Source of the DNA: Chloroflexota bacterium
GTDB lineage: Bacteria; Chloroflexota; Dehalococcoidia; Bin125
DNA: 64,000 nucleotides
Assembly: GCA_028873865.1 (NCBI GenBank)
Contig: JAPPNI010000025.1
Coordinates: 36,725-100,724, forward strand
Direction: 5' to 3'
Position 1 is the first letter of the stretch, and every line of letters starts with the position of its first letter. A program made the position numbers and the translations under genes. Shown here piece by piece: positions 33,799-41,512 of this stretch. The notes beneath the pieces were generated by a model. It worked only from the letters and a program-made list of their open reading frames with translations. It was not told where the DNA came from and ran no database searches.

Positions 33799-34605
33799 TC
33801 AGCGGCCCTGGAACTGGGCGGGACGCTTTTCGGCGAAGGCGGTGGTACCTTCTCGGGCGTCCTCGGTGACCATGATTTCAGAGTAGAGCTGAGATTCCAA
33901 CGTCATGCCTTCGGCGAAGCCCGATTGCAGCAGGACGCCCTCGTAGGCGGCGCGCTTGGAGGCTCGCACGGCAAGGGGCGCGTTGGAGGCAATCTCCTCG
34001 GCCCACTCCAAGGCGGTCGGGAGCAACTCGTCGGGCGTCGTGACGGCGTTGGCCAGACCGATCCGGTGCGCCTCGTGGGCATCGAGGTGGTTGGCTCGAA
34101 GGAGCAGTTCCAGTGCTTTGCCGAAGGGGACATAGCGCGCCAGACGCTGAACCTGACCACCGCCGGGCAGCAGACCTCGCTTGGGCGCCATGGAGCCGAT
34201 TCGCGCCGTGTCGCTCATGATTCGCAGGTCACAGGACAGCGCGAGGGCGAATCCGCCAGCCAGACACCAGCCGTTGATCGCGGCGATCACGGGCTTCCAG
34301 GTCTTGTCGGGACCCCAGCTTGAGAGTCCGGCAGCGTTGGAAGAGTCGGTTTGGCTTCTGGCTGCCGAAGAGGCGGCGCGGTTGATTTCGTCGTCGTGTG
34401 CGTCGGGACGGACGAGGTCTCGGCCGGCGCAGAATGCTCGGCCGGCGCCCGTGATGATGGCGACGTGGAGGTTGTCATCGGCGTCGAACTCGGACCAGAA
34501 CTCGTCGAGCTGCCGAGACATCTCGGGGTTGATGGCGTTCATCCGCTCGGGCCGGTCGAGGGTGACCGTGGCGATCCTGCCGTCAGTGTCGATGCGAACG
34601 GTCAT
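33799..34605 (-). CDS. Enoyl-CoA hydratase/isomerase family protein
   Basis: The product is 268 aa. The crotonase fold shows in RIATVTLDRPERMNAI, ITGAGRAFCAGRDL (oxyanion hole), AINGWCLAGGFALALSCDLR and the later GSMAPKRGLLPGGGQVQRLAR. At the positions where the catalytic Glu pair of hydratases is expected the chain reads Arg and Pro/Gly, so the reaction may be isomerase- or hydrolase-type rather than simple hydration. It starts 6 bp after the MoaD-like gene, so the two are probably cotranslated. Confidence 0.85.
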   Translation of the reverse strand: MTVRIDTDGRIATVTLDRPERMNAINPEMSRQLDEFWSEFDADDNLHVAIITGAGRAFCAGRDLVRPDAHDDEINRAASSAARSQTDSSNAAGLSSWGPDKTWKPVIAAINGWCLAGGFALALSCDLRIMSDTARIGSMAPKRGLLPGGGQVQRLARYVPFGKALELLLRANHLDAHEAHRIGLANAVTTPDELLPTALEWAEEIASNAPLAVRASKRAAYEGVLLQSGFAEGMTLESQLYSEIMVTEDAREGTTAFAEKRPAQFQGR

Positions 34606-34611
34606 GGGCCG

Positions 34612-34887
34612 CTATCCGCCGGCCACGGCCGGGACGATGGAGACTTCGTCGCCCTGACTGAGCGCCGTATGCAGCCCGTCGAGAAAGCGGACATCCTCGC
34701 CGTTGACGAAGAGGTTGACGAAGCGGCGGATCTCTCCGTCTTCGTCGACGATCCGGTCGCCGATTCCCGGGAACTGGCGCTCGAGGTCGAGCACGAGGTG
34801 TTGCAGAGTTTCGCCAGCGGCTTCAACGACATCGCGATCGGACGTCAGAGAGCGCAACGGAGTTGGAATGCGCACGGAAACGCTCAT
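34612..34887 (-). CDS. MoaD/ThiS-like ubiquitin-fold sulfur carrier
   Basis: The product is 91 aa from the ATG at 34887. A beta-grasp start (VSVRIPTPLRS) and FVNLFVNGEDVRF strand lead to the C-terminal EVSIVPAVAGG. The terminal Gly-Gly is needed for adenylation and thiocarboxylate formation by an E1-like MoeB/ThiF enzyme. No moaE, moeB or cysM gene lies nearby, so it may serve molybdopterin, cysteine or thioamide synthesis elsewhere. It is the first gene of a unit with the crotonase and perhaps the amidase. Confidence 0.85.
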   Translation of the reverse strand: MSVSVRIPTPLRSLTSDRDVVEAAGETLQHLVLDLERQFPGIGDRIVDEDGEIRRFVNLFVNGEDVRFLDGLHTALSQGDEVSIVPAVAGG

Positions 34888-35008
34888 CAACGGAGCTCGA
34901 TTCACTCAGGTGTTGGCTTGACTGCCTAGAGCGTAGCGCGGGTCTCGCCGGCCGTCTGCGCGGACGGTTGCAGTTCGGGCGACCCTGCAGTCCGTCGGGA
35001 CCGAACGG

Positions 35009-35335
35009 TCACTCGTCGGGCTGGTCCGGCTCCCAGAGAACGCGGCAGGCGCCGCACACGAGGGCGGAGATCACTTCGCGGCCTCCGTCTTCCTCCATGT
35101 CGAGCGTTTCATATTCGATCTCCGCCTCGGCGCCGCAGTCGGGGCAGAGCGGGCGCAGGACGTAGTCGAAGTCGCCCGATGTCACGGAGCTGCGATGGAC
35201 CAGCGTGTCGATATCGACCCACTCATCGAACGGCACCGGCCGCACCGCGAAGCTCGCAAGGTCGGCGGAGAGATCGGTGGACATGCCAGCGCCGGGTGGG
35301 TCGCCGGGCGTCCGGCCACCGCTACTTGTACTCAT
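35009..35335 (-). CDS. Small zinc-ribbon protein
   Basis: The product is 108 aa from the ATG at 35335; an ATG at 35284 is also possible. Two CxxC pairs, LCPDCG and VCGACR, flank an acidic beta-rich segment and make a zinc ribbon in the second half; the first half is polar. No named family is recognised. It follows another small Cys/His protein on the same strand. Confidence 0.6.
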   Translation of the reverse strand: MSTSSGGRTPGDPPGAGMSTDLSADLASFAVRPVPFDEWVDIDTLVHRSSVTSGDFDYVLRPLCPDCGAEAEIEYETLDMEEDGGREVISALVCGACRVLWEPDQPDE

Positions 35336-35362
35336 CAACGCAGTCTAGGACCACACTGACAG

Positions 35363-35617
35363 TTAGCGCCGGTACATGGAACGGACAGCGGAGTCGGCGT
35401 CGTCCTCGCTCCAGGCCTGGCGAGTACCACCACGCCGACCGGTAAAGATGTCGGAGTTGTTGATCCGTTTGTCTTCGGGAATTGAATTGTAGAACTCGCG
35501 TCGCGAGTTACAACGTCCGCAGTATCCGACGGAAGACGCGCCGTCAGGCGAATCTATCAGCCAGTTGTGCGCACAGTTCTGCGAAACGGCGGGACCCTGG
35601 GCTACGGCTGTAACCAT
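35363..35617 (-). CDS. Small Cys/His zinc-binding protein
   Basis: The product is 84 aa. The ligand pattern NCAHNWLI followed by GYCGRCNSRREFYNSI gives C-x2-H-type and C-x2-C pairs around an S-V-G-Y turn. Short proteins with the same H-x-W-x-I and G-x-C-x2-C layout are, to my recollection, common in Chloroflexota and of unknown role. The C-terminal half is polar and Arg-rich. Its upstream region is sharply AT-rich, as for a well-expressed gene. Confidence 0.65.
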   Translation of the reverse strand: MVTAVAQGPAVSQNCAHNWLIDSPDGASSVGYCGRCNSRREFYNSIPEDKRINNSDIFTGRRGGTRQAWSEDDADSAVRSMYRR

Positions 35618-35639
35618 TTCAAATCTCCGTGGAGATCGG

Positions 35640-35818
35640 CCCGCCGCCTAGCGTCCTGTCCGCGGATTGTACTTTACGTAGTACTTGCGGATGCGATTAT
35701 GGTGACGTTTCTGGTTTAATTTGTCAACGCTGTATAAACGTTCTCGTTATGACAACTTGGTGGACAATTGTACTAAATGTTCGTTCGATGTTGACTTATT
35801 GTTAAGGTGTGTATGCGA
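35640..35818 (-). promoter_or_regulatory. AT-rich intergenic region, probable promoter of the small Cys/His gene
   Basis: This stretch drops well below the surrounding GC level from about 35668 to 35830. On the minus strand it contains TTGACA at 35722-35727 and several A/T-rich hexamers, although no -10 sits at ideal spacing. The palindrome-like TACGTAGTAC at 35681-35690 could be an operator. It separates the peroxiredoxin stop from the downstream gene. No gene is seen in it. Confidence 0.4.
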
Positions 35819-36292
35819 TTAACTTATATCTCCTGAAGCGCCCATTGTTTTGATGAATTCCAGCGACCCCTCGGGATGGGCATGGAAGTCTCTGGGAGCG
35901 TCGATGATGTGCCGCACGACGCCGTCGGCGTCGATGACGTAGGTCATCCGCGCGGTGATGCCTCGTTCCTCGTTGAGGATGCCCCAGGCCTTGCCGGTCC
36001 TGCCCCAGGGGAAATCGCCAAGCAACGGGAACTCGAGCCCCAGTTCGATGGCGTAGGCGCCGTTGGCGAAGGGAGAGTCGACGGAAATGCCCAGCACCTG
36101 GGCGCCCGCTTCCTGGAACTCGTTGTGCAGTTCCTGGAAACGGCTGAGTTCGTTGGTTCAACCGCCGGTGAAGGCGAGCACGTACCAGGCGACGACGACC
36201 GTCTGTCCGCGATAGTCGGAGAGGGTGTGTTCCTTGCGATCGCCGTCCATCAGGGTGAAATCGGGCGCGACCTGTCCAACTTCAATTGCCAT
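35819..36292 (-). CDS. Peroxiredoxin with in-frame UGA (selenocysteine) at the peroxidatic position
   Basis: Read from the ATG at 36292, the frame gives 157 aa with one internal TGA (36158-36160, codon 45) and a normal stop at 35819. Before it: [14 protein letters not shown] and [13 protein letters not shown]. After it: [20 protein letters not shown] and VLGISVDSP. These are the two halves of an AhpC/TSA-type peroxiredoxin, and the TGA sits exactly where the peroxidatic Cys of the F-T-x-x-C motif belongs. No other cysteine is present, as in 1-Cys or Sec-type Prx proteins. Sec is the best explanation; a nonsense mutation or base error is the alternative. A hairpin lies just after the TGA. The enzyme would reduce peroxides using an outside thiol. 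Confidence 0.85.
36116..36151 (-). promoter_or_regulatory. Candidate bacterial SECIS hairpin (peroxiredoxin)
   Basis: On the mRNA strand the outer stem GAACUC/GAGUUC (36146-36151 with 36116-36121) is a perfect 6-bp pair. Inside it AGCC can pair with GG and CU around an AA bulge, leaving the loop GUUUCCA, which starts with G and begins 17 nt after the UGA. Bacterial SECIS elements usually have their loop about 16-37 nt downstream with a G in the first two positions. A 7-nt unpaired stretch on the 3' side weakens the fold. Confidence 0.5.
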
Positions 36293-36378
36293 GGGATCGC
36301 TCCTGCCATTCCGCCGGTCACTCTCGTGAGCTTGCGTCGCTGTCTATCCACATCCTAGTCGCTGGGTATACTTCGCCC

Positions 36379-36924
36379 ATGGCGAACGGTGCCGAGTACG
36401 ACCTGGGCGCGGCGGAGGTGTTGGAAGCGGAAGCGATCGGCCCGCCCGGTCAGCGACGCTTTCGACTGCGGGTGACCGCGGGCCAGACCACGGCCTCGAT
36501 CTGGTGCGAGAAGACCCAGGTCAGCGCGCTCGCCGAAGCGATTCAACAGGTCCTGGCGCGGCATCGACGTTCCAATGACGGCCGTCGGCCCACCTCGCGT
36601 CCGTTGGAGCCGTTTCCCGATCGGGCGACCCACGATTTCCTGGCCGGGCGGATCGCGCTCGGTTATGACGAGGACGCCGACGCGATCACGTTGTTCGCCA
36701 CCGACATCGAGCAGGAAGGACCGAACGCCACGCCGACGCTGCGGGTCGATCTTGACCGTCAGGCGGCTCGCCTGTTCACCGTGCAGGCGGAGGAGACCGT
36801 CGCCGGCGGGCGTCCGAGCTGTCCGCTGTGCAAGCAACCGATCGAGGGGTCGGAGCACCTCTGTCCTCGAACCAATGGTCACGCCGAGGACGCCCTCGCC
36901 GAAATCGGGCCGCCCGAGTTCTAG
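36379..36924 (+). CDS. DUF3090 family protein
   Basis: The product is 181 aa from the ATG at 36379. YDLGAAEVLEAEAIGPPGQR and RRFRLRV at the start, and CPLCKQPIEGSEHLCPRTNGH at the end, are the hallmarks of DUF3090. The final Cys/His set (C-x2-C plus C and H) should bind zinc. The family is found in Actinobacteria and Chloroflexota next to phosphatase or kinase-like genes; its role is unknown. Here it is followed by an MFS transporter with 15 bp between them. Confidence 0.85.
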   Translation: MANGAEYDLGAAEVLEAEAIGPPGQRRFRLRVTAGQTTASIWCEKTQVSALAEAIQQVLARHRRSNDGRRPTSRPLEPFPDRATHDFLAGRIALGYDEDADAITLFATDIEQEGPNATPTLRVDLDRQAARLFTVQAEETVAGGRPSCPLCKQPIEGSEHLCPRTNGHAEDALAEIGPPEF

Positions 36925-36939
36925 GCCCGGAGGCGCCCA

Positions 36940-38256
36940 TTGTCCGTCTATGAGGGTGCATCGTCGAGAGACTGGCTGACTGCGCGGTCGGCGCCCCAAC
37001 ATACGGGGTTGCTGCGCACGGTGGCGCGCGTCGCGTCGGGAATCCCGCCCCGCCGCCCGCCGCTCTGGAGCCTGCAGTACGTCTTTTCGCTGGTCGGCAC
37101 GGCGTCCTTTTTCGCCTGCTTCTTCTATCTGACGACGACCCTGCCGCGCGAGATGACGGACCAGGGGTTCAGCCTGCTCGAGGTTGGTCTCGTGGTCGGC
37201 GGTTATGCGGCGATCCCGATCTTCCTGCGCCCGTTCGTCGGGCGTTGGAGCGACGGCGGACATCGCATCCTGCAGATGCGAATCGCTCTGCTGGCGTTCA
37301 TCGGGTCGTTCGTCTTGATGATCTTCACGGACAACCTCTGGGCGTTGTTTGGGCTGCGCTGCGTTCAGGGGGTTGGAATGGCTGCTTATCCGACTTCGGC
37401 CGGCTCGCTGGTGGCCGAGATCGTCCCGCCGATGCGCCGCGGCGAAGGACTTGGATTTTTCGGCCTCTCCACGAGTTTCGCTCAAACCGCTTCACCCGTC
37501 GCCGGAGGCGCGATTGCGGCGGTCGGCGGCTTCGAGGGCGTGTTGATTCTGGGAGCGATCACCGCCGGAGTGTCGCTGCTCGTGACGGTGCTCCAACGCG
37601 AGCCGCCGGGGCACGACACTCCGCCGCCGCCGGTTTCGATCAAGGCACTGATCCCTGCGCGAGCCGTGTTCCCGATGGTCGTGTTCCTGAGCGTGACGCT
37701 GGGATTCTCGGTCGCGGCCGCTTTCCTGGAACCCCTGGCCGATCAGCCGCACCGAGATCTCGGTTTCGTCCCGTTGTTTTTCATGTTCTCGGGCGTGGGC
37801 GCCATGCTCTCACGGCCGCTGGCCGGGCGAGTCTCCGATCGGGTTGGCCGGGTCCCGGTGATCATCCCTGGTCTGATCGCGACCTGCGCGGGGATGGCGT
37901 TGGTGGCGCAATCAGAGACAGCGGCGATGCTCTGGCTCGCGGGCATCCTGACGGGGATCGGCATGGGCGGCGCCCATACCGGTTTGCTGGCGCTGGCGGT
38001 CGATCGGGTCTCGTCGAGGCAGCGAGGCGGGGCGACCGCCACCTTCCAACTGGCCTGGGATGTGGGCGGCTTTGCATCCTTCCTGATCGGAGTTGTCGGC
38101 GCGTTCTTCAGCGTGGAGATGATCTTCTGGGTCGCGGCGCTGGGCGCTCTGGTCGCCCTAGGCGCGCTGTTGCTGGGCCGGGTGATGGGCTGGACGCGCA
38201 CGGCCCCGCCAGGGCTTGAGCCGCTCGGAGCGGGAGCGGCCGCGGGGGGCGGGTGA
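36940..38256 (+). CDS. MFS transporter
   Basis: The product is 438 aa. The TTG at 36940 is chosen as start because GGAGG lies about 9 nt before it. Twelve hydrophobic segments can be counted, with the inter-helix loop GRWSDGGHR between helices 2 and 3 and the matching loop GRVSDRVGRVP between helices 8 and 9. The first 35 residues are polar and cytoplasmic. Such drug:H+ antiporter-like proteins export small molecules; the substrate is not evident. It is cotranscribed by spacing with DUF3090 upstream and two small anchored proteins downstream. Confidence 0.88.
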   Translation: MSVYEGASSRDWLTARSAPQHTGLLRTVARVASGIPPRRPPLWSLQYVFSLVGTASFFACFFYLTTTLPREMTDQGFSLLEVGLVVGGYAAIPIFLRPFVGRWSDGGHRILQMRIALLAFIGSFVLMIFTDNLWALFGLRCVQGVGMAAYPTSAGSLVAEIVPPMRRGEGLGFFGLSTSFAQTASPVAGGAIAAVGGFEGVLILGAITAGVSLLVTVLQREPPGHDTPPPPVSIKALIPARAVFPMVVFLSVTLGFSVAAAFLEPLADQPHRDLGFVPLFFMFSGVGAMLSRPLAGRVSDRVGRVPVIIPGLIATCAGMALVAQSETAAMLWLAGILTGIGMGGAHTGLLALAVDRVSSRQRGGATATFQLAWDVGGFASFLIGVVGAFFSVEMIFWVAALGALVALGALLLGRVMGWTRTAPPGLEPLGAGAAAGGG

Positions 38257-38262
38257 TGCTTC

Positions 38263-38823
38263 GTGTCGCACTGGTCGCAACCCTCTGAACAGCCCTCTGA
38301 TCGATACGAGCTACGCGAACTCGCTCGCGAAACGGCGCCGTCGAGCGCGCTGAGTCGGCGCTGGTACGGTGTCGCTTTTGCGCTTGGGCTCGTGTTAGTC
38401 GCGGTACTCGGCTTCTCGACAGACCTGTTCGATTCCGGTCCCACCGATCTGGACGTCAGCACGGCCTATCGGGACGGCTTTGAGCAGGGGCGCTCATCGG
38501 CCGAGGCGGCCTGGGAGGATCAGTTGGAGGAGATCTGGTGGGAGCACTATGCGCGCGGGCAAGCCGAGGGATCGTCGCTGGCACCGGCGATCGCCGAGGC
38601 GGTGCGTGACGGGTTCAGCTGGGAGGGCGGCTTTGAGGCGGGCCTGCGCTCACCGGACATCGATGTCGAGCGCAGCTTCCTGGATGGGTGGAGCGCGGGG
38701 TTCGTGCGCGGCTGGGCCCAGGTCGCTGGAGTGTATGCAAACGGTCTGCCCGACCCGAACTTTGCCAACCGGAGGTTCGGGGACGAGCAAGTGCAGAACA
38801 CTGAAGCAGGAGGCGATCCTTGA
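38263..38823 (+). CDS. Membrane-anchored hypothetical protein (GPTD motif, paralogue 1)
   Basis: The product is 186 aa from a GTG at 38263. About 35 polar residues precede one membrane helix (GVAFALGLVLVAVLGF), then a soluble domain starting FDSGPTDLDVSTAYRDGFEQG. This domain is rich in Gly/Glu/Trp helices with repeated F-x-x-G patterns (DGFSWEGGFEAG, DGWSAGFVRGW). The same GPTD-x-DVS phrase occurs right after the membrane helix of the next gene, so the two are distant paralogues. The family is not recognised. Confidence 0.7.
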   Translation: MSHWSQPSEQPSDRYELRELARETAPSSALSRRWYGVAFALGLVLVAVLGFSTDLFDSGPTDLDVSTAYRDGFEQGRSSAEAAWEDQLEEIWWEHYARGQAEGSSLAPAIAEAVRDGFSWEGGFEAGLRSPDIDVERSFLDGWSAGFVRGWAQVAGVYANGLPDPNFANRRFGDEQVQNTEAGGDP

Positions 38824-39257
38824 AGAGCAGGTTCACACTCTCACTGGTCCTGTCGTTCGCCGGGGGCGTATTGCTGATGGCGGGCGTTGGGGGTGGTCTG
38901 CGTATCTTCGACCGCGGCCCGACGGACATCGACGTCAGTGAGGCCCGCGAGCGCGGCGTCGAAGAGGCGACGGCAGAGGTCGACGCCCGCATGCAGGCGG
39001 TCGCCGAGGAGCGCGGCGAAGCCGGGTACCAGCGCGGTCGGGAAGCGGTGGAATGGCTCTCGCTGGATCGGTTGCCGAATCCCGATAGCTGGTTTGCCGG
39101 CGTGGTGGCCGGCAGGAAACAGCTCGAACAACTGGCGGAGGAAGCCTTCCGCAGCGGGTTCGAAAGCGGTCAACGTCAGGGCCGAGATGAAGCGCTCGGC
39201 TTTGTCCGGACCACCGACTCCGGACCCGGACATTCCGATGATCCGGAAGAGCAATGA
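38820..39257 (+). CDS. Membrane-anchored hypothetical protein (GPTD motif, paralogue 2)
   Basis: The product is 145 aa. The start is a TTG at 38820 that overlaps the previous stop; AGGAGG lies 7 nt before it. One N-terminal membrane helix (LSLVLSFAGGVLLMAGV) is followed by IFDRGPTDIDVSEARERG, then charged helices with G-x-x-x-G-x-E spacing similar to the neighbour (AEEAFRSGFESGQRQG). Probably a partner of the preceding protein in a membrane complex; this is inference from overlap and shared motif. Confidence 0.7.
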   Translation: MKSRFTLSLVLSFAGGVLLMAGVGGGLRIFDRGPTDIDVSEARERGVEEATAEVDARMQAVAEERGEAGYQRGREAVEWLSLDRLPNPDSWFAGVVAGRKQLEQLAEEAFRSGFESGQRQGRDEALGFVRTTDSGPGHSDDPEEQ

Positions 39258-39275
39258 CTTCGGCCGCGTCCCTTT

Positions 39276-39309
39276 GTGGGGTCAGCCGTCCGGCGTGCGC
39301 TGACCCCAC
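39276..39309. terminator. Perfect 11-bp stem-loop between convergent genes
   Basis: GTGGGGTCAGC (39276-39286) pairs exactly with GCTGACCCCAC (39299-39309), with a 12-nt loop. It serves as a likely end for the plus-strand gene at 38820 and includes the stop codon and last codons of the nitroreductase gene on the minus strand. There is no long U tract, so Rho-independent action is uncertain. Confidence 0.5.
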
Positions 39310-39947
39310 TGGTTCCAGTGGATGATCTCGTCGAGCGGGACGCGCGCGGCCGGCTTGAACGCGTCGCCGGTGAAGTAGGCCATTGGCAGCAGCACTGCCT
39401 GGGTGACGTCCGCGGGGATTCCGAGCAGTTCCTGGGAGAGTGCCTCGTCGCGTAGATGGAGGGTCGTCCAAGCCATGCCAATCCCGCGCGAGCGAGCGGC
39501 CAGCATGAACGACCAGGCGCCGGGGATGACTGAGCCGTAAGTGGCGGCCTGCGCCATCTGACCGGCGTCTTCGACGCGGCCGGTGATGCAGGCGATCAAC
39601 AGCGCGGGGCAGCGGTGCATTTCGTTGGCGAGGTAGGTAGCCGACCTGGTTACGCCTTCCGCGGCCGTGGCGCGAGGGTCGCCCTCCGGCCAGCGCGGCC
39701 CTTCTTCGGCCCGAGCCTGGGTCAGCTCCTCGAAGCTATCGCGGTAGATGCCGGCGATGCCGGCGATCTTCTCAGGATCAGTCACCACCACCCACTGCCA
39801 CTGCTGGGAGTTCGAGGCTGTCGGCGCCTGGAGGGCGATCTCCAGACATTCCCTAATCACCTCGGGCTCGATCGGCCGATCAAAGTCCAGGCGCAAACGC
39901 ACCGAGCGTGTGGTGGTGAGGATGTAGTCGGATTCGTAGCGGCTCAT
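39282..39947 (-). CDS. Nitroreductase-family flavoprotein
   Basis: The product is 221 aa, with AAGGAA before the ATG. TTTRSVRLRLDFDRPIEPEV and APTASNSQQWQWVVVTD give the FMN-binding start, followed by GMAWTTLHLRDEALSQELLGIP and a late AYFTGDAFKPAARVPLDEI segment. These enzymes reduce nitro, quinone or enone groups with NAD(P)H, or act in iodotyrosine/dehalogenation-like reactions. Its last codons and stop lie inside the 11-bp stem-loop. Substrate unknown. Confidence 0.85.
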   Translation of the reverse strand: MSRYESDYILTTTRSVRLRLDFDRPIEPEVIRECLEIALQAPTASNSQQWQWVVVTDPEKIAGIAGIYRDSFEELTQARAEEGPRWPEGDPRATAAEGVTRSATYLANEMHRCPALLIACITGRVEDAGQMAQAATYGSVIPGAWSFMLAARSRGIGMAWTTLHLRDEALSQELLGIPADVTQAVLLPMAYFTGDAFKPAARVPLDEIIHWNQWGQRTPDG

Positions 39948-39979
39948 CTGGTTGTTCCTTCTCGTTGAACGGAATGTGC

Positions 39980-40933
39980 TCAGGATTTCAGCTGGCTCGT
40001 GCGGCGGATTTCAATGCGCTCGGGCAGCGTTTTGCCGTAGCGGCGGACGAGCCCCGCCATCACGTTGCCCGGTCCCAGTGTCAAGTATCGGCGGACGCCG
40101 CGTGCGTAGAGGGTCTTGAGCACCGATTGCCACTCCACTGGTCGTACGTACTGCGCTCGCAGTTCCTCGCGCAGCCCTTTGGGCGTCTCGATGGCCTGAC
40201 CGGCGCGGTTGCCGACAATCGGGGTGAACTCATCGGCGATGGACAGTTCCTCGATGATCCGGCGATTGAGCGAGTCGGAGCGCTCGAACGACGGCGTGTG
40301 AAAGGCACCGGCCACGCGTAACTCCACGGGCTGGCCGCCATGGTCCGGCGCGATCTCGACGGCGCGTGTCAGAGAGTCCTGGGCACCGCCGAGAACCGTC
40401 TGATCGGGTGCGTTGTGATTGGCCAACGACGCGCCCGTCCGGGCGGCGATCGACTCAGCTGCGTCACGTCCGGCGCCGACCAGGGCCAGCAGTCCTCCGG
40501 GACGCTTCAGGCAGTCCTGATCCATGTTCCTCCCGCATTGCCAGGCAAAGCGCAGGGCCGACTCGAGCTCGACGGCGCCGGACAGCGTCATGGCCGAGTT
40601 CATGCCGCTGGAATGTCCCGTCACATAGCTGAGCGGTCCGATTCGCGGAGCGATCGCGGCGTATTCGGTCACCGCCCAGGCGATGAGGTACGGCTGCAAC
40701 AGCGACGGTTGCCGGAGCGCGAGCTCATCGGCGGGATCCATGCTCAACCCGAGTTGCCAGAGATCGCAGCCGACGATGTCCGAGGCGAGCCCAAATGCCT
40801 GGCGTCCGCCGGGTGAGAGTTGATCGAAAGAGACCGCGAGATCGGTGACGCCGCCCGCGCGCTGTGCGCCCTGTCCCGGACAGATCAGGACGGTAGCCGG
40901 TGACTGGTTCACCAATTCAGCGTACGCGCACAC
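39980..40933 (-). CDS. fabD: Malonyl-CoA:ACP transacylase-like protein (FabD)
   Basis: The product is up to 317 aa; a GTG seven codons in (40912) gives the more usual start near NQSPATVLICPGQGAQ. The acyltransferase motifs are CPGQGAQ, the nucleophile Ser in TGHSSGMNSA and the catalytic His in VAGAFHTPSF. The usual arginine that binds the malonyl carboxylate would follow in SALRFAWQCGR. FabD loads malonyl groups onto acyl carrier protein. Here the gene stands alone, without fabH, fabG, acpP or fabF, so it could also serve a side pathway. Confidence 0.82.
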   Translation of the reverse strand: MCAYAELVNQSPATVLICPGQGAQRAGGVTDLAVSFDQLSPGGRQAFGLASDIVGCDLWQLGLSMDPADELALRQPSLLQPYLIAWAVTEYAAIAPRIGPLSYVTGHSSGMNSAMTLSGAVELESALRFAWQCGRNMDQDCLKRPGGLLALVGAGRDAAESIAARTGASLANHNAPDQTVLGGAQDSLTRAVEIAPDHGGQPVELRVAGAFHTPSFERSDSLNRRIIEELSIADEFTPIVGNRAGQAIETPKGLREELRAQYVRPVEWQSVLKTLYARGVRRYLTLGPGNVMAGLVRRYGKTLPERIEIRRTSQLKS

Positions 40934-40994
40934 GGCGAACGGAGCGTGATCCGGTCCGCCGTCTGAACGAGGGAATTCTGATTTGGATCGGGGC

Positions 40995-41384
40995 CTACTT
41001 GTGGTGGTCCGGTCCCATGTCGGTCAGTTCGATGATGTTGCCGTCCGGGTCCTTGCAGAACGCCGCCCAGATACCGTCGTTGTCGCGCTGATTCGGCTCG
41101 ACCATGACCGTGACGCCGTCCGATCGCAGGCGCTCGACCTCGGAGTGGAAATCGTCGGTCGGGATGTAGAGCGCGAAGTGCGGGCCGATGCCCTCGACGC
41201 TCTGGTCCATCTCGCGTTCCATGAGGTGCAGCTGCAGCGAGCCGACTTCGTACCAGGCGCCGGGGAATCCGAAGTCGGGCCGATCGATCTCTCCGAGCCC
41301 GAGTTGTTCGCCGTAGAAGTGCTTCGACGCATCAACGTTGGAGACGCAGATCGCGACGTGGCTGTATCCGGCAACGGCTGGCAT
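40995..41384 (-). CDS. Glyoxalase/VOC-family protein
   Basis: The product is 129 aa, with GGGAGG before the ATG. The paired beta-alpha-beta-beta-beta units show in YSHVAICVSNVDASKHFYGE and the second half beginning HFALYIPTDDF. His near the start, Glu/His in LQLHLMERE, His in HFALYI and Glu in NIIELTD can make the metal site. Members include glyoxalase I, dioxygenases and fosfomycin/bleomycin resistance proteins. The substrate is unknown. It diverges from the S41 protease gene. Confidence 0.8.
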   Translation of the reverse strand: MPAVAGYSHVAICVSNVDASKHFYGEQLGLGEIDRPDFGFPGAWYEVGSLQLHLMEREMDQSVEGIGPHFALYIPTDDFHSEVERLRSDGVTVMVEPNQRDNDGIWAAFCKDPDGNIIELTDMGPDHHK

Positions 41385-41512
41385 GGCGGCCTCCCTGCAT
41401 GGGTGCTGATACTCCTCGTACCAGACTGATCACTGTAATTTGAGTGCGATGATACAGATCATGGACGGCACTGGCAGGATGCGGTGACGTCGGAGGATGG
41501 AGGCCGGGGCTG

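Noticed and set aside
34888..35008. tRNA gene in the gap after the MoaD-like gene
   Set aside because: Short GC stems are present (CCGTC/GACGG), but no T-loop GTTCRA or cloverleaf can be built.
35819..36097. Short 92-aa peroxiredoxin starting at an internal ATG
   Set aside because: The missing N-terminal half is present in the same frame upstream of a single TGA at the catalytic codon.
36061..36300. Frameshifted pseudogene in the peroxiredoxin
   Set aside because: No frameshift is needed: both halves are in one frame and only the single TGA separates them.
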